The position numbers and the translations under genes are program-made. DNA of 15,916 bases from Ramlibacter sp. (GTDB lineage: Bacteria; Pseudomonadota; Gammaproteobacteria; Burkholderiales; Burkholderiaceae): the NCBI GenBank assembly GCA_014376915.1, contig JACMQP010000006.1, forward strand, positions 1 to 15,916, written 5' to 3'. This document shows positions 1-9,078 of this stretch, piece after piece; the stretch's first letter is position 1; every line of letters starts with the position of its first letter. The notes beneath the pieces were generated by a model. That model was given only the letters and a program-made list of their open reading frames with translations. It searched no databases and was not told the DNA's origin.

Positions 1-155
1 CTCTGGCCGCCGCGGAAGAACAGCTGGTAGCGCTCGTCGACCTTCTCCGCGGCAAAGTGTGCGACGCCCTTGTCGTCGACGTAGCCGTAGATGTCGGCAT
101 GCGCCAGTGGCAGCAGGCCAAACAGGAGCGCGAGCGCCGCCCACAGCATCTTCAT
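1..155 (-). CDS. Secreted DUF4124-type protein, probable lytic transglycosylase (5' end only)
   Basis: The first 51 codons of a gene running off the left edge. They encode a signal peptide (start MKMLW, hydrophobic core of Leu/Ala/Phe, likely cleavage after AHA near residue 20), then a DUF4124-like stretch with IYGYVDDKGVAHF and a VDERY motif at about residues 21-43. In Burkholderiales this N-terminus is typical of periplasmic lytic transglycosylases whose SLT domain follows; that domain lies outside the window, so the enzymatic call is inference. The ATG overlaps the TGA of the upstream acetyltransferase gene by 4 bases, which fixes the start and suggests translational coupling. The gene is part of the minus-strand run headed by parE. 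Other DUF4124 proteins without a catalytic domain remain possible. Confidence 0.6.
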   Translation of the reverse strand, partial: MKMLWAALALLFGLLPLAHADIYGYVDDKGVAHFAAEKVDERYQLFFRGGQ

Positions 156-712
156 GCGTGGATCTCCAGGCCAAGCCCGCGCCGGCCGGCGAATTCCGAC
201 TTCAGCATCGACATCACGAGCAGCGACTCATAGCCGCCCGGCACCTTCACCGCGTCGCGCAGGCGCCCCTCGACCACGAAGCCTTCGCTATCGTAGGGCG
301 CCTGCGCGCGGCTGTTGTCGGCCTTCACGTCCAGCCACAGACGGTGCGCGCGCAGGTCGTCGAAAGCCACTTTCTTGGCCACCCGCAAAGCGGCGCGGCC
401 GTAGCCGGCACCCTTGCTCTGGATCACCATCCGCTTGAGTTCCAGCGACTGGTTCTGGCTGCGACAGCCGATCAGGATCGCGAAGCCGACGGCGTCCAGC
501 CCCTCGCCGCCCTCGACGATGAAATGGCGGAAGTCCGGGAAGCGGATCGCCGCCTCATGCTGGGTGCGCTCCCACGGCGTGATGAACGGCAGGTTGGCCG
601 GATCGTTCTCCAGCGACAGGACGTACTCGATGTCGCTGCTCATGGTCGGCCGCAGGCGGACGCGAGCGGTGGTGCGGGACGGCGAGTTGGCGGCGAAGTT
701 GGCAGCTGTCAT
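152..712 (-). CDS. GNAT family N-acetyltransferase
   Basis: A 186-residue protein with the GNAT fold: a first strand around VRLRP (residues 18-22), the acetyl-CoA pyrophosphate-binding motif QSKGAGYG at about 98-105 after strand LELKRMVI, and the late YDSEGF motif near 130-135. The family transfers an acetyl group from acetyl-CoA to an amine; the substrate cannot be read here. The start is uncertain. The ATG at 712 leaves 17 residues before the first strand and has no clear ribosome binding site, but could be reached by reinitiation. A GTG at 757, inside parE, gives 201 residues and has GGAG seven bases upstream. A later ATG at 643 would remove the first strand. The stop overlaps the next gene's ATG. 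Confidence 0.82.
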   Translation of the reverse strand: MTAANFAANSPSRTTARVRLRPTMSSDIEYVLSLENDPANLPFITPWERTQHEAAIRFPDFRHFIVEGGEGLDAVGFAILIGCRSQNQSLELKRMVIQSKGAGYGRAALRVAKKVAFDDLRAHRLWLDVKADNSRAQAPYDSEGFVVEGRLRDAVKVPGGYESLLVMSMLKSEFAGRRGLGLEIHA

Positions 713-731
713 GCAGCGCTCGGTAAGTTGT

Positions 732-2699
<1,968 letters not shown>

Positions 2700-2708
2700 G
2701 TTGCGCGG

Positions 2709-2714
2709 ATTGTA
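2709..2714 (-). promoter_or_regulatory. Possible -10 element of parE
   Basis: On the minus strand this reads TACAAT, one mismatch from TATAAT, and ends nine bases before the parE ATG. No convincing -35 hexamer sits 16-18 bases upstream; a TTGACC is present but only nine bases away. If used, transcription would begin within two or three bases of the start codon, giving an essentially leaderless message, which would fit the missing ribosome binding site. Confidence 0.3.
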
Positions 2715-2784
2715 GTCCCGGACGGTCAAACTGCTGGATGGAAATACAGCTAATGCCCGGAGCCCGCGCCACCCCGGATTTGAC

Positions 2785-3390
2785 TCAGGGCGCCGCGAGC
2801 GTGGCCAGGTAATCGGCGACCAGGTCCAGCTCCGTCGGCGCCAGCGCCTGCGCCGCGGAAGTCATGGTGCCGTCGAAGTCGGCCCGGGCGCCGGCCTTGA
2901 AGCCCTTCAACTGCACCAGCAGGTAGTCCTTGTGCTGGCCCGCCAGCCGCGGGATGTGCTGCTGGCCGGTCAGCGTCGCGCTGTGGCACTGGACGCAATT
3001 GTTCTTTTCGGTGATCGCCCGGCCAAGCGCCGCCACCTCCGCCGTCGGCTGGCGGGTCGGTGGGGCCATTTTCTGGGCCGCAAAGTACTGCGCCAGGTCG
3101 CGCACATCAGCGTTGCTCAGCTTGTCCACCAGGGGTTTCATCGCCTCGTTGATGCGCCGGCCCTCGCGGAACATGATCAGCGACATCTCGATGAACTGGC
3201 GCGGCTGGCCAGCGATCGACGGGATCTGCGGCACCGGCGAATTGCCGTCCGCGCCGTGGCAGGCCACGCAGGCCTGTGCCTTGACCCGGCCTTCCTCGAC
3301 GCCGGCGCTGGCGGCCGAAGCGGCCAGCCCGGCGCAGGTGAAAACGGCCGCCGTCAGGGCCGCACTCCGAATCACGCTTTGCGGTATCAC
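2785..3390 (-). CDS. Diheme c4-like class I cytochrome c
   Basis: A 201-residue periplasmic electron carrier with two CXXCH heme c sites, CVACH at 41-45 and CVQCH at 132-136. Each is followed by a PxIAGQ or PRLAGQ motif and a candidate axial methionine (NEAMKPL near 84, GTMTSAA near 176). This is the tandem pattern of cytochrome c4-like proteins. The N-terminus is a signal peptide ending ASAASA near residue 29. The proposed GTG at 3390 overlaps the TGA of the upstream dehydrogenase gene by three bases; a second in-frame GTG at 3375 would give MIRSAALTAA and is equally credible as a signal peptide start. The overlap suggests it accepts electrons from that PQQ enzyme and passes them to a terminal oxidase (inference). 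Confidence 0.9.
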   Translation of the reverse strand: MIPQSVIRSAALTAAVFTCAGLAASAASAGVEEGRVKAQACVACHGADGNSPVPQIPSIAGQPRQFIEMSLIMFREGRRINEAMKPLVDKLSNADVRDLAQYFAAQKMAPPTRQPTAEVAALGRAITEKNNCVQCHSATLTGQQHIPRLAGQHKDYLLVQLKGFKAGARADFDGTMTSAAQALAPTELDLVADYLATLAAP

Positions 3391-4619
3391 TTCTTCGCGT
3401 AGCTCACGCGGTAGATGATGCCGTTGTAGTCGTCCGAGAACAGCACCGAGCCGTCCTTGAGTTGCAGGATGTCGACCGGCCGGCCCCACATCGGCGGGTC
3501 GCCGGCGGCGTTTTCCAGGAAGCCTTCGACGAACGGCTTCTTGGTGACCTTGCCCTTCGCGTCCACGCTGACCTGGATCACGTTGTAGCCCTGCTTCGGG
3601 TCGCGGTTCCACGAGCCGTGCTGGGCAATCAGCATGGTGTTGCGGTATTGCGCGGGGAACATGCTGCCGGTATAGAACTTCACTCCCAGCGGCGCGATGT
3701 GCGCGCCGAGCTTGTCCACCGGCGGGGTGAACTCGTCGCAAGAGCGGCCGGCGCCGTACACCGGGTCAAGCACGTCGCCCTGGTGGCAGTAAGGGAACCC
3801 GAAGTGCTGGCCCCTGGTCTTGACCACGTTCAGCTCGTCGGACGGCATGTCGGTGCCCAGCCAGTCGCGGCCATGGTCGGTGAACCACAGCTGTTTCGTC
3901 TTCGGATGGAAGGCCATGCCGACGGTGTTGCGCACGCCCTGCGCATAATTTTCCAGGATGCCGGTCTTCGGATCCACGCGCACGATCACCGCTTCGTTGT
4001 ACGTCGGCATCGTGATGTTCTGCGGCGAGCCGATGTTGAAGTACAGCTTGCCGTCCGGGCCCATGACCATGTATTTCCAGAAATGCCCTGTCTGATTTGT
4101 GGGGTCGAGGTTGTCGATCACCACCTTGCCTTCGCCGGCGTTGTCCAGGTGGTCCTCGATGCCGTCGTAGCGGGTGATGCGATGGCGCTCGGCCACGTAC
4201 AGCGTGCCCTTGTCGAACACCAGGCCGTTGGGCGCCTTCATTCCCTTGAGCAGGGTCTTGACCTCGCGCTTGCCGCCGCTGTCGACGATGGCGTAGACGC
4301 TGGACAGGTTGCGGTTGCTGACAAAGACGGTGCCCTTGTCGCCCAGTGACAGGGAGCGCGCCTCGGGCACGCCCTCGGCCCAGACCTCGATCTTGAAGCC
4401 GTCCGGTACCTTCAGCTTGGCCACCGGCAGCTCGCTGGAGGGCCGGCCGGTGAAGTGGGGCGCGAATGGATGCAGCGTCGACTTTTCGTGCTCGACCGCC
4501 ATGCCCTGCTTCCACGACGGCGCAGCGGCGGGAGCGGCGGGAGCGGGTTGCTGGGCCAATGCGGCGGTGGCGAAGCCGAGCGACAGGGCCAGGCCGGACA
4601 GCCTGAGGGTGGTCTTCAT
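3387..4619 (-). CDS. PQQ-dependent sugar (sorbosone-type) dehydrogenase, secreted
   Basis: A 410-residue periplasmic beta-propeller enzyme of the soluble glucose/sorbosone dehydrogenase family, which oxidises sugars or aldoses with PQQ. Signal peptide MKTTLRLSGL to ALA (about 1-22), then an Ala/Pro-rich linker to residue 34. Family motifs visible: KAPNGLVF near 128-135, GVRNTVGMAFHP at 228-239, FTDHGRD at 246-252, HGSWNR at 334-339 and the closing GRPVDI...DGSVLFSDD...IYRV at about 379-405. Actual substrate and PQQ loading cannot be read; many members are annotated only as sorbosone dehydrogenase family. The ATG has a strong AAGGAGA ribosome binding site four bases upstream. It is the first gene of its run, diverges from the MFS gene, and overlaps a cytochrome c gene that likely receives its electrons. 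Confidence 0.9.
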   Translation of the reverse strand: MKTTLRLSGLALSLGFATAALAQQPAPAAPAAAPSWKQGMAVEHEKSTLHPFAPHFTGRPSSELPVAKLKVPDGFKIEVWAEGVPEARSLSLGDKGTVFVSNRNLSSVYAIVDSGGKREVKTLLKGMKAPNGLVFDKGTLYVAERHRITRYDGIEDHLDNAGEGKVVIDNLDPTNQTGHFWKYMVMGPDGKLYFNIGSPQNITMPTYNEAVIVRVDPKTGILENYAQGVRNTVGMAFHPKTKQLWFTDHGRDWLGTDMPSDELNVVKTRGQHFGFPYCHQGDVLDPVYGAGRSCDEFTPPVDKLGAHIAPLGVKFYTGSMFPAQYRNTMLIAQHGSWNRDPKQGYNVIQVSVDAKGKVTKKPFVEGFLENAAGDPPMWGRPVDILQLKDGSVLFSDDYNGIIYRVSYAKK

Positions 4620-4623
4620 CTTG

Positions 4624-4630
4624 TCTCCTT
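4624..4630 (-). promoter_or_regulatory. Strong ribosome binding site of the PQQ dehydrogenase
   Basis: Reads AAGGAGA on the minus strand, four bases before the ATG at 4619, and fixes that start. The divergent 139-base gap 4620-4758 must hold the promoter for this gene, but I could not pick out a convincing -35/-10 pair on the minus strand. Confidence 0.75.
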
Positions 4631-4746
4631 GATTGTTTTGCGCGGTCCCGGACTTGGCCGCCTGGTCATTGTTGCCGAAATCGCGACGGCCCGAACTTTC
4701 AACCGGGTCGTCAGCCCGGCGACGAGCACTGCCGCCGCGTTCTCGC

Positions 4747-4752
4747 TAAAGT
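4747..4752 (+). promoter_or_regulatory. Possible -10 element of the MFS gene
   Basis: TAAAGT on the plus strand ends six bases before the MFS ATG at 4759, and no Shine-Dalgarno is visible in between or before. No -35 match is seen at the right distance. If it works as a -10 box the transcript would begin at or next to the start codon. Confidence 0.28.
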
Positions 4753-4758
4753 CGCCGC

Positions 4759-5979
4759 ATGCAAGTCCAAGCCCGCCCGCTGTCCATGCTGCAGGTGCTC
4801 GCCTGCGGCGCCGCCATCGTCACGCTGTCCATGGGCATCCGCCACGGGTTCGGCCTGTGGCTGCAGCCGATCACGCAAGCGCAGGGCTGGACCCGCGAGA
4901 ACTTCGCTTTCGCCATCGCCATCCAGAACCTGGCCTGGGGCTGCTTCGGTATCTTCGCCGGCATGGTGGCCGACCGCTTCGGCGCCTTGCGCGTGATCGT
5001 CGTCGGCGCCCTGTTGTATGCGGCGGGGCTGGCCGGCATGGCGCTGGCGCCGAGCGTGCTGGTGTTCACCCTGACGGCCGGCATCCTGATCGGCGCCGCG
5101 CAGGCCGGCACCACCTATGCGGTGATCTACGGCATCATCGGCCGCCAGATCGACCCTGCCAAAAGGTCCTGGGCGATGGGCGTGGCAGCCGCGGCCGGGT
5201 CGTTCGGCCAGTTCCTGATGGTGCCGGTGGAGGGACTGCTGATCTCCAGCCTGGGCTGGCAGCAGGCCCTGCTCACGCTGGCCGCCATGGTGCTGCTGAT
5301 CGCGCCGCTGGCCTTCGGCCTGCGCGAGCCGGGCTTTGCCGGCGCCGCCGCACCGCCCCGCGACCAGACCATCATGCAGGCGCTGCGCGAGGCTCTCAGG
5401 TACCCGAGCTTCCAGCTGTTGATGGCCGGCTACTTCGTGTGCGGTTTCCAGGTGGTGTTCATCGGCGTCCACATGCCCAGCTACCTCAGGGACAAGGGCC
5501 TGTCGCCGCAGGTGGCCAGCTACGCGCTGGCGCTGATCGGCCTGTTCAATGTGTTCGGCACCTACATCGCCGGCACGCTGGGCCAGCGGCTGGCCAGGCG
5601 CAAGATCCTGGCCTTCATCTACATCGCGCGTTCGGTGGCGATCACGCTGTTTTTGGTCGTGCCGCTGACGCCGCTGTCGGTCTACGTCTTCTCCGCCGTG
5701 ATGGGCCTGCTGTGGCTGTCGACGGTGCCGGTGACCAATGCCTCTGTCGCCGGGATCTTCGGCGTGGCCCACCTGTCGATGCTGGGCGGCTTTGTCTTCT
5801 TCAGCCACCAGATCGGCTCCTTCATGGGCGTGTGGCTGGGCGGCCTGCTGTACGACCGCACCGGCAGCTACAACATCGTCTGGTACATCTCGATCGTGCT
5901 GGGCGTGTTCGCGGCGCTCGTCAACCTGCCGGTGCGCGAGGCCCCGATCGCGCGCCTTCCCACGCCGCAGGGAGTCTGA
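4759..5979 (+). CDS. MFS transporter, monocarboxylate/YcxA-like
   Basis: A 406-residue inner-membrane protein with the hydrophobicity pattern of 12 transmembrane segments in two halves, separated by a charged loop near residues 190-215. The first half holds FGLWLQPITQ followed by WTRENFAFAIAIQNL, resembling the YcxA/monocarboxylate-transporter side of the major facilitator superfamily, and the loop 2-3 signature GMVADRFGALR at about 68-78. A related DRTGSYN sits near the last segments. Likely proton-coupled uptake or efflux of a small organic acid; substrate unknown. Starts at MQVQARPLSM. It is the first plus-strand gene of the region and its stop is two bases before the ATG of a 43-residue membrane protein, so the two are probably co-transcribed. 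Confidence 0.88.
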   Translation: MQVQARPLSMLQVLACGAAIVTLSMGIRHGFGLWLQPITQAQGWTRENFAFAIAIQNLAWGCFGIFAGMVADRFGALRVIVVGALLYAAGLAGMALAPSVLVFTLTAGILIGAAQAGTTYAVIYGIIGRQIDPAKRSWAMGVAAAAGSFGQFLMVPVEGLLISSLGWQQALLTLAAMVLLIAPLAFGLREPGFAGAAAPPRDQTIMQALREALRYPSFQLLMAGYFVCGFQVVFIGVHMPSYLRDKGLSPQVASYALALIGLFNVFGTYIAGTLGQRLARRKILAFIYIARSVAITLFLVVPLTPLSVYVFSAVMGLLWLSTVPVTNASVAGIFGVAHLSMLGGFVFFSHQIGSFMGVWLGGLLYDRTGSYNIVWYISIVLGVFAALVNLPVREAPIARLPTPQGV

Positions 5980-5981
5980 GC

Positions 5982-6113
5982 ATGACGTTGCGCAGCCGCA
6001 AACTACTGGCGTACGCTGCGGCCGTGGCAGCCCTGCTGGCGGTCTTCGCCCTGTACACGCGGCCTGCGATCATGGTGGCCCTGGCCGACCAGGTCTGGGC
6101 CTGTTTCAATTAG
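5982..6113 (+). CDS. Small single-span membrane protein (43 residues), unknown function
   Basis: A 43-residue reading frame. It starts with a positively charged segment (MTLRSRK), followed by a hydrophobic stretch LLAYAAAVAALLAVFALYT (about 8-26) that would span the membrane with the N-terminus inside, then PAIMVALADQVWACFN to the end. The support for it being real is an AGGGAG ribosome binding site (5969-5974) seven bases before the ATG, the two-base spacing to the MFS stop, and the amphipathic, Trp/Cys-containing tail. I do not recognise a characterised family. It could be an accessory or stabilising subunit of the transporter (inference from position only) or an unrelated small protein. 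Confidence 0.6.
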   Translation: MTLRSRKLLAYAAAVAALLAVFALYTRPAIMVALADQVWACFN

Positions 6114-6119
6114 TGCTGC

Positions 6120-6138
6120 TGCCGGCCGCTGGCCGGCA
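6120..6138 (+). other. GC-rich hairpin between the 43-residue gene and the secreted protein gene
   Basis: GCCGGCC (6121-6127), a three-base loop and GGCCGGC (6131-6137) form a perfect 7-bp stem, extended by a T-A pair at 6120/6138. It begins seven bases after the TAG of the small gene and ends four bases before the AGGAAGG ribosome binding site of the next gene. No U-run follows, so it is not a classical intrinsic terminator. It may act as a pause, a processing or 3'-end stabilising element, or separate expression of the two sides. Confidence 0.4.
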
Positions 6139-6153
6139 CTCCAGGAAGGTCCT

Positions 6154-6747
6154 GTGAATTTCTCAAGAAGAGCGGCGCTGTGCATGGCCTTCGCGCTGCC
6201 GGTCGGCGCCGCGAGCGCCGTCTCATCGCAGACGACGCTCGTGCTCCCGGACGGCGGGTCCGTCACGCTCGAACTGGCCCAGGCGCTCACCCTCCAGGTC
6301 CGCACGCCGACGCCTGGCCTGCTGCTGTTCACCATCGACGATCCCGGCGGCGCCCGGGACAAGGGCTCGATCCGGGTCGTCGTCAAGGGAGCGGGCGCCA
6401 GAACGCGTCCGGAATCCGTGGTCGCGGAAGCTTCGGCCGGCCCGACCGCGGCTGCGCCAAACGGAGTCTGGCTGGAGCGCTCGCAGGACGGTATCAGCGT
6501 CTACCAGATCAGGACGCCCGTGAACGTGCAGGAGCTACGCGTGTTCAAGGCTGCCGACGGCGTTCTGGTGGGAGTCCGGCCTGTCGCCCCGGGCAGTTCG
6601 ATGTCCGTCGCGGAGCGGCGCTACAAGGACGTCCTGGAAGTCATCTACCAGGCCTCCCGCGAACTGGACGCCAGCCCGCAGGAACTGGACCGGTACGTCC
6701 TCGACTATCTGGCCACGAACATCGACATCGTCCGGAAGACCAAATGA
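6154..6747 (+). CDS. Hypothetical secreted protein, 197 residues
   Basis: I do not recognise this protein. It begins with a GTG behind AGGAAGG (6143-6149, four bases upstream). Residues 1-22 form a signal peptide (MNFSRRAALC, then a hydrophobic core ending GAASA); the SRRAAL is loosely Tat-like, but a Sec signal is as likely. The mature part has a beta-rich first half with LPDGGSVTLEL and VRTPTPGLLLFTIDDPGG, a low-complexity Ala/Pro linker around 90-105, then a mixed region and an acidic, helical end with YVLDYLATNIDIVRKTK. No cysteine pair, membrane span or catalytic motif is evident. Its stop overlaps the dehydrogenase ATG by four bases, so the two are translationally coupled. A periplasmic location is likely. 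Confidence 0.7.
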   Translation: MNFSRRAALCMAFALPVGAASAVSSQTTLVLPDGGSVTLELAQALTLQVRTPTPGLLLFTIDDPGGARDKGSIRVVVKGAGARTRPESVVAEASAGPTAAAPNGVWLERSQDGISVYQIRTPVNVQELRVFKAADGVLVGVRPVAPGSSMSVAERRYKDVLEVIYQASRELDASPQELDRYVLDYLATNIDIVRKTK

Positions 6748-7556
6748 ACGTCTACGTCATCACCGGAGCCTCCGACGGCATCGGCGCTGAAATGGCGCGG
6801 CAGCTCGCCGCCACCCGTGGCAAAAACGCCGCATTGGTGCTGGCTGCGCGCAGCGAAGACAAGCTCAGGGCGGTCGCCGCGCAGTGCGAGGCACTCGGGG
6901 CGACGACGCTGGTGGTGCCGATGGACGTGCGCGAGGAGCAGCAGTGCCGCTCCCTGATCGATCTGGCGGTGTCGCGATTCCGCCGCATCGACACGCTGAT
7001 CAACAACGCCGGCGTCTCGGCCCAGGCACTTTTCGCGGACGTCAAGCCGGCGGACCTGCACTGGTACGAGGACCTGATGAAGGTCAACCTGTGGGGCAGC
7101 GTCTGGTGCACCCACGCCGCCTTGCACGCGTTGAAGGCTTCGAAGGGGCGGATCGTCGCCGTCTCCTCGCTGGCTGGCTTGATCGGTGTCCCGGGCCGCA
7201 CCGCCTACAGCGCCAGCAAGTTCGCCATGGCCGGTTTCTTCGAGGCGCTGCGGGCGGAGCTCAAGAGCTCGGGCGTGAGCGTCACCACCGCCTATCCCGG
7301 CGTGGTCGCGACGCAGATCCGTCATCGGGGCCTCAACGCCAAGGGCGTCGCCGCCGGCTCCAGCGGGCTGCGCGAGGACGGTGCGATGAGCGTGGAGGAA
7401 TGCGCGCGGCTCATTCTGCAGGGCATGGAGCAGCGCAGGCGCGAGGTGGTGATGACGGCTATGGGCAAGCTCGGCCGCTTCGTCAAGTTGATCGCTCCGG
7501 GCAGGATCGAAAAGGTGGCGCTGGCCGCGCTCAAGGACGAGGCCAAGCCGCGATGA
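6744..7556 (+). CDS. Short-chain dehydrogenase/reductase (SDR)
   Basis: A 270-residue classical SDR, an NAD(P)H-dependent oxidoreductase. The Rossmann dinucleotide motif TGASDGIG lies at 7-14, DV at 61-62, NNAG at 87-90, the structural Asn at 115, catalytic Ser near 142 in VSSLAG, and YSASK with Tyr155/Lys159, followed by YPGVV near 184. All tetrad residues are present, so it should be active. An arginine at the end of strand 2 (LAARSEDK) leans towards NADP(H). The C-terminal extension with GRFVKLIAPGRIEKVALAAL could touch the membrane, as in DHRS7-like enzymes that act on lipids; that is inference. It overlaps the genes on both sides (ATGA at 6744, ATGA at 7553), placing it in a tight operon. 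Confidence 0.92.
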   Translation: MNVYVITGASDGIGAEMARQLAATRGKNAALVLAARSEDKLRAVAAQCEALGATTLVVPMDVREEQQCRSLIDLAVSRFRRIDTLINNAGVSAQALFADVKPADLHWYEDLMKVNLWGSVWCTHAALHALKASKGRIVAVSSLAGLIGVPGRTAYSASKFAMAGFFEALRAELKSSGVSVTTAYPGVVATQIRHRGLNAKGVAAGSSGLREDGAMSVEECARLILQGMEQRRREVVMTAMGKLGRFVKLIAPGRIEKVALAALKDEAKPR

Positions 7557-8119
7557 GCGCCGGCCACGGAACCGAAGCGCCCTCTCCGTGGATCCAGCGC
7601 TGGTCGCACCTGGTCCCGGCCGGCGGCGAAATTCTGGATGTGGCCTGCGGCCAGGGTCGTCACTTGCGCTGGTTCGCCGGCCGCGGTCACCCGGTGGCCG
7701 GTGTGGACCGGTCGCCGGAAGCGATCGCCGCGGTCGCCGGCCTCGGCGAAGCCGTGCTGGCCGACATCGAGAACGGACCGTGGCCGTTCTCCGGTCGCCA
7801 GTTCGGGGGCGTGGTTGTCGCCAACTACCTGTGGCGGCCACTGCTGGCCACCATCGTCGCGAGCGTGGCACCGGGCGGCGCGCTGCTGTACGAAACCTTC
7901 GCTGGCGGCAACGAAACAGTCGGCAGGCCGTCGCGTCCGGATTTCCTGCTGCAGCCGGGCGAGCTGCTGCGGGTGTGCGAAGGGCTGCGCGTGGTCGGCT
8001 ACGAGGACGGCTTCCTGGACATGCCTGGGCGGTTCGTGCAACGCATCGCTGCGGTCCGCATGACAGCGGATAGCCCTGTGCCGCGCTACCCGCTCGCGCC
8101 CGGCCCGGCGACCGCCTAG
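7553..8119 (+). CDS. Class I SAM-dependent methyltransferase
   Basis: A 188-residue Rossmann-fold methyltransferase. Motif I is ILDVACGQG at about 27-35, followed by GHPVAGVDRS, with the adenosine-ribose-binding acid Asp52, then VLADIENGPWPF (motif II region) and VVVANYLWRPLL (motif IV region). The short length and the pattern resemble TehB/UbiG-like methyltransferases often annotated without substrate; I cannot assign one. The start ATG overlaps the SDR stop by four bases. It ends 34 bases before dapA, where a separate promoter-like element begins, so it is probably the last gene of the MFS-to-methyltransferase run although read-through into dapA is possible. Confidence 0.85.
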   Translation: MSAGHGTEAPSPWIQRWSHLVPAGGEILDVACGQGRHLRWFAGRGHPVAGVDRSPEAIAAVAGLGEAVLADIENGPWPFSGRQFGGVVVANYLWRPLLATIVASVAPGGALLYETFAGGNETVGRPSRPDFLLQPGELLRVCEGLRVVGYEDGFLDMPGRFVQRIAAVRMTADSPVPRYPLAPGPATA

Positions 8120-8123
8120 GCCC

Positions 8124-8129
8124 TAAAAT
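8124..8129 (+). promoter_or_regulatory. Possible -10 element upstream of dapA
   Basis: TAAAAT, one mismatch from TATAAT, lies 24 bases before the dapA ATG in the 34-base gap after the methyltransferase stop. Nothing resembling TTGACA is found 17 bases upstream, where the sequence is GC-rich coding DNA. It would start a leader of roughly 15-18 bases. Confidence 0.35.
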
Positions 8130-8130
8130 G

Positions 8131-8151
8131 CGGGTTTCCCGACAAAACCCG
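8131..8151 (+). other. Inverted repeat covering the dapA leader
   Basis: CGGGTTT (8131-8137) and AAACCCG (8145-8151) can pair as a 7-bp stem with a seven-base loop, ending two bases before the dapA ATG at 8154. No Shine-Dalgarno is visible in the leader, and the hairpin would occupy the ribosome binding region. It could alternatively be a DNA operator half-site pair. Confidence 0.35.
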
Positions 8152-8153
8152 AC

Positions 8154-9041
<888 letters not shown>

Positions 9042-9078
9042 GCGGTCCTGTGTATTGATCATCCTTGAAGGACATGAA

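Noticed and set aside
3391..3741. N-terminal extension of the cytochrome c into the dehydrogenase gene
   Set aside because: It is an out-of-frame reading of the dehydrogenase; the signal peptide of the cytochrome starts at or after 3390.
4525..4550. GCGGGAGCGGCGGGAGCGGG short tandem repeat
   Set aside because: It encodes the Ala/Pro linker after the signal peptide of the PQQ dehydrogenase; ordinary low complexity.
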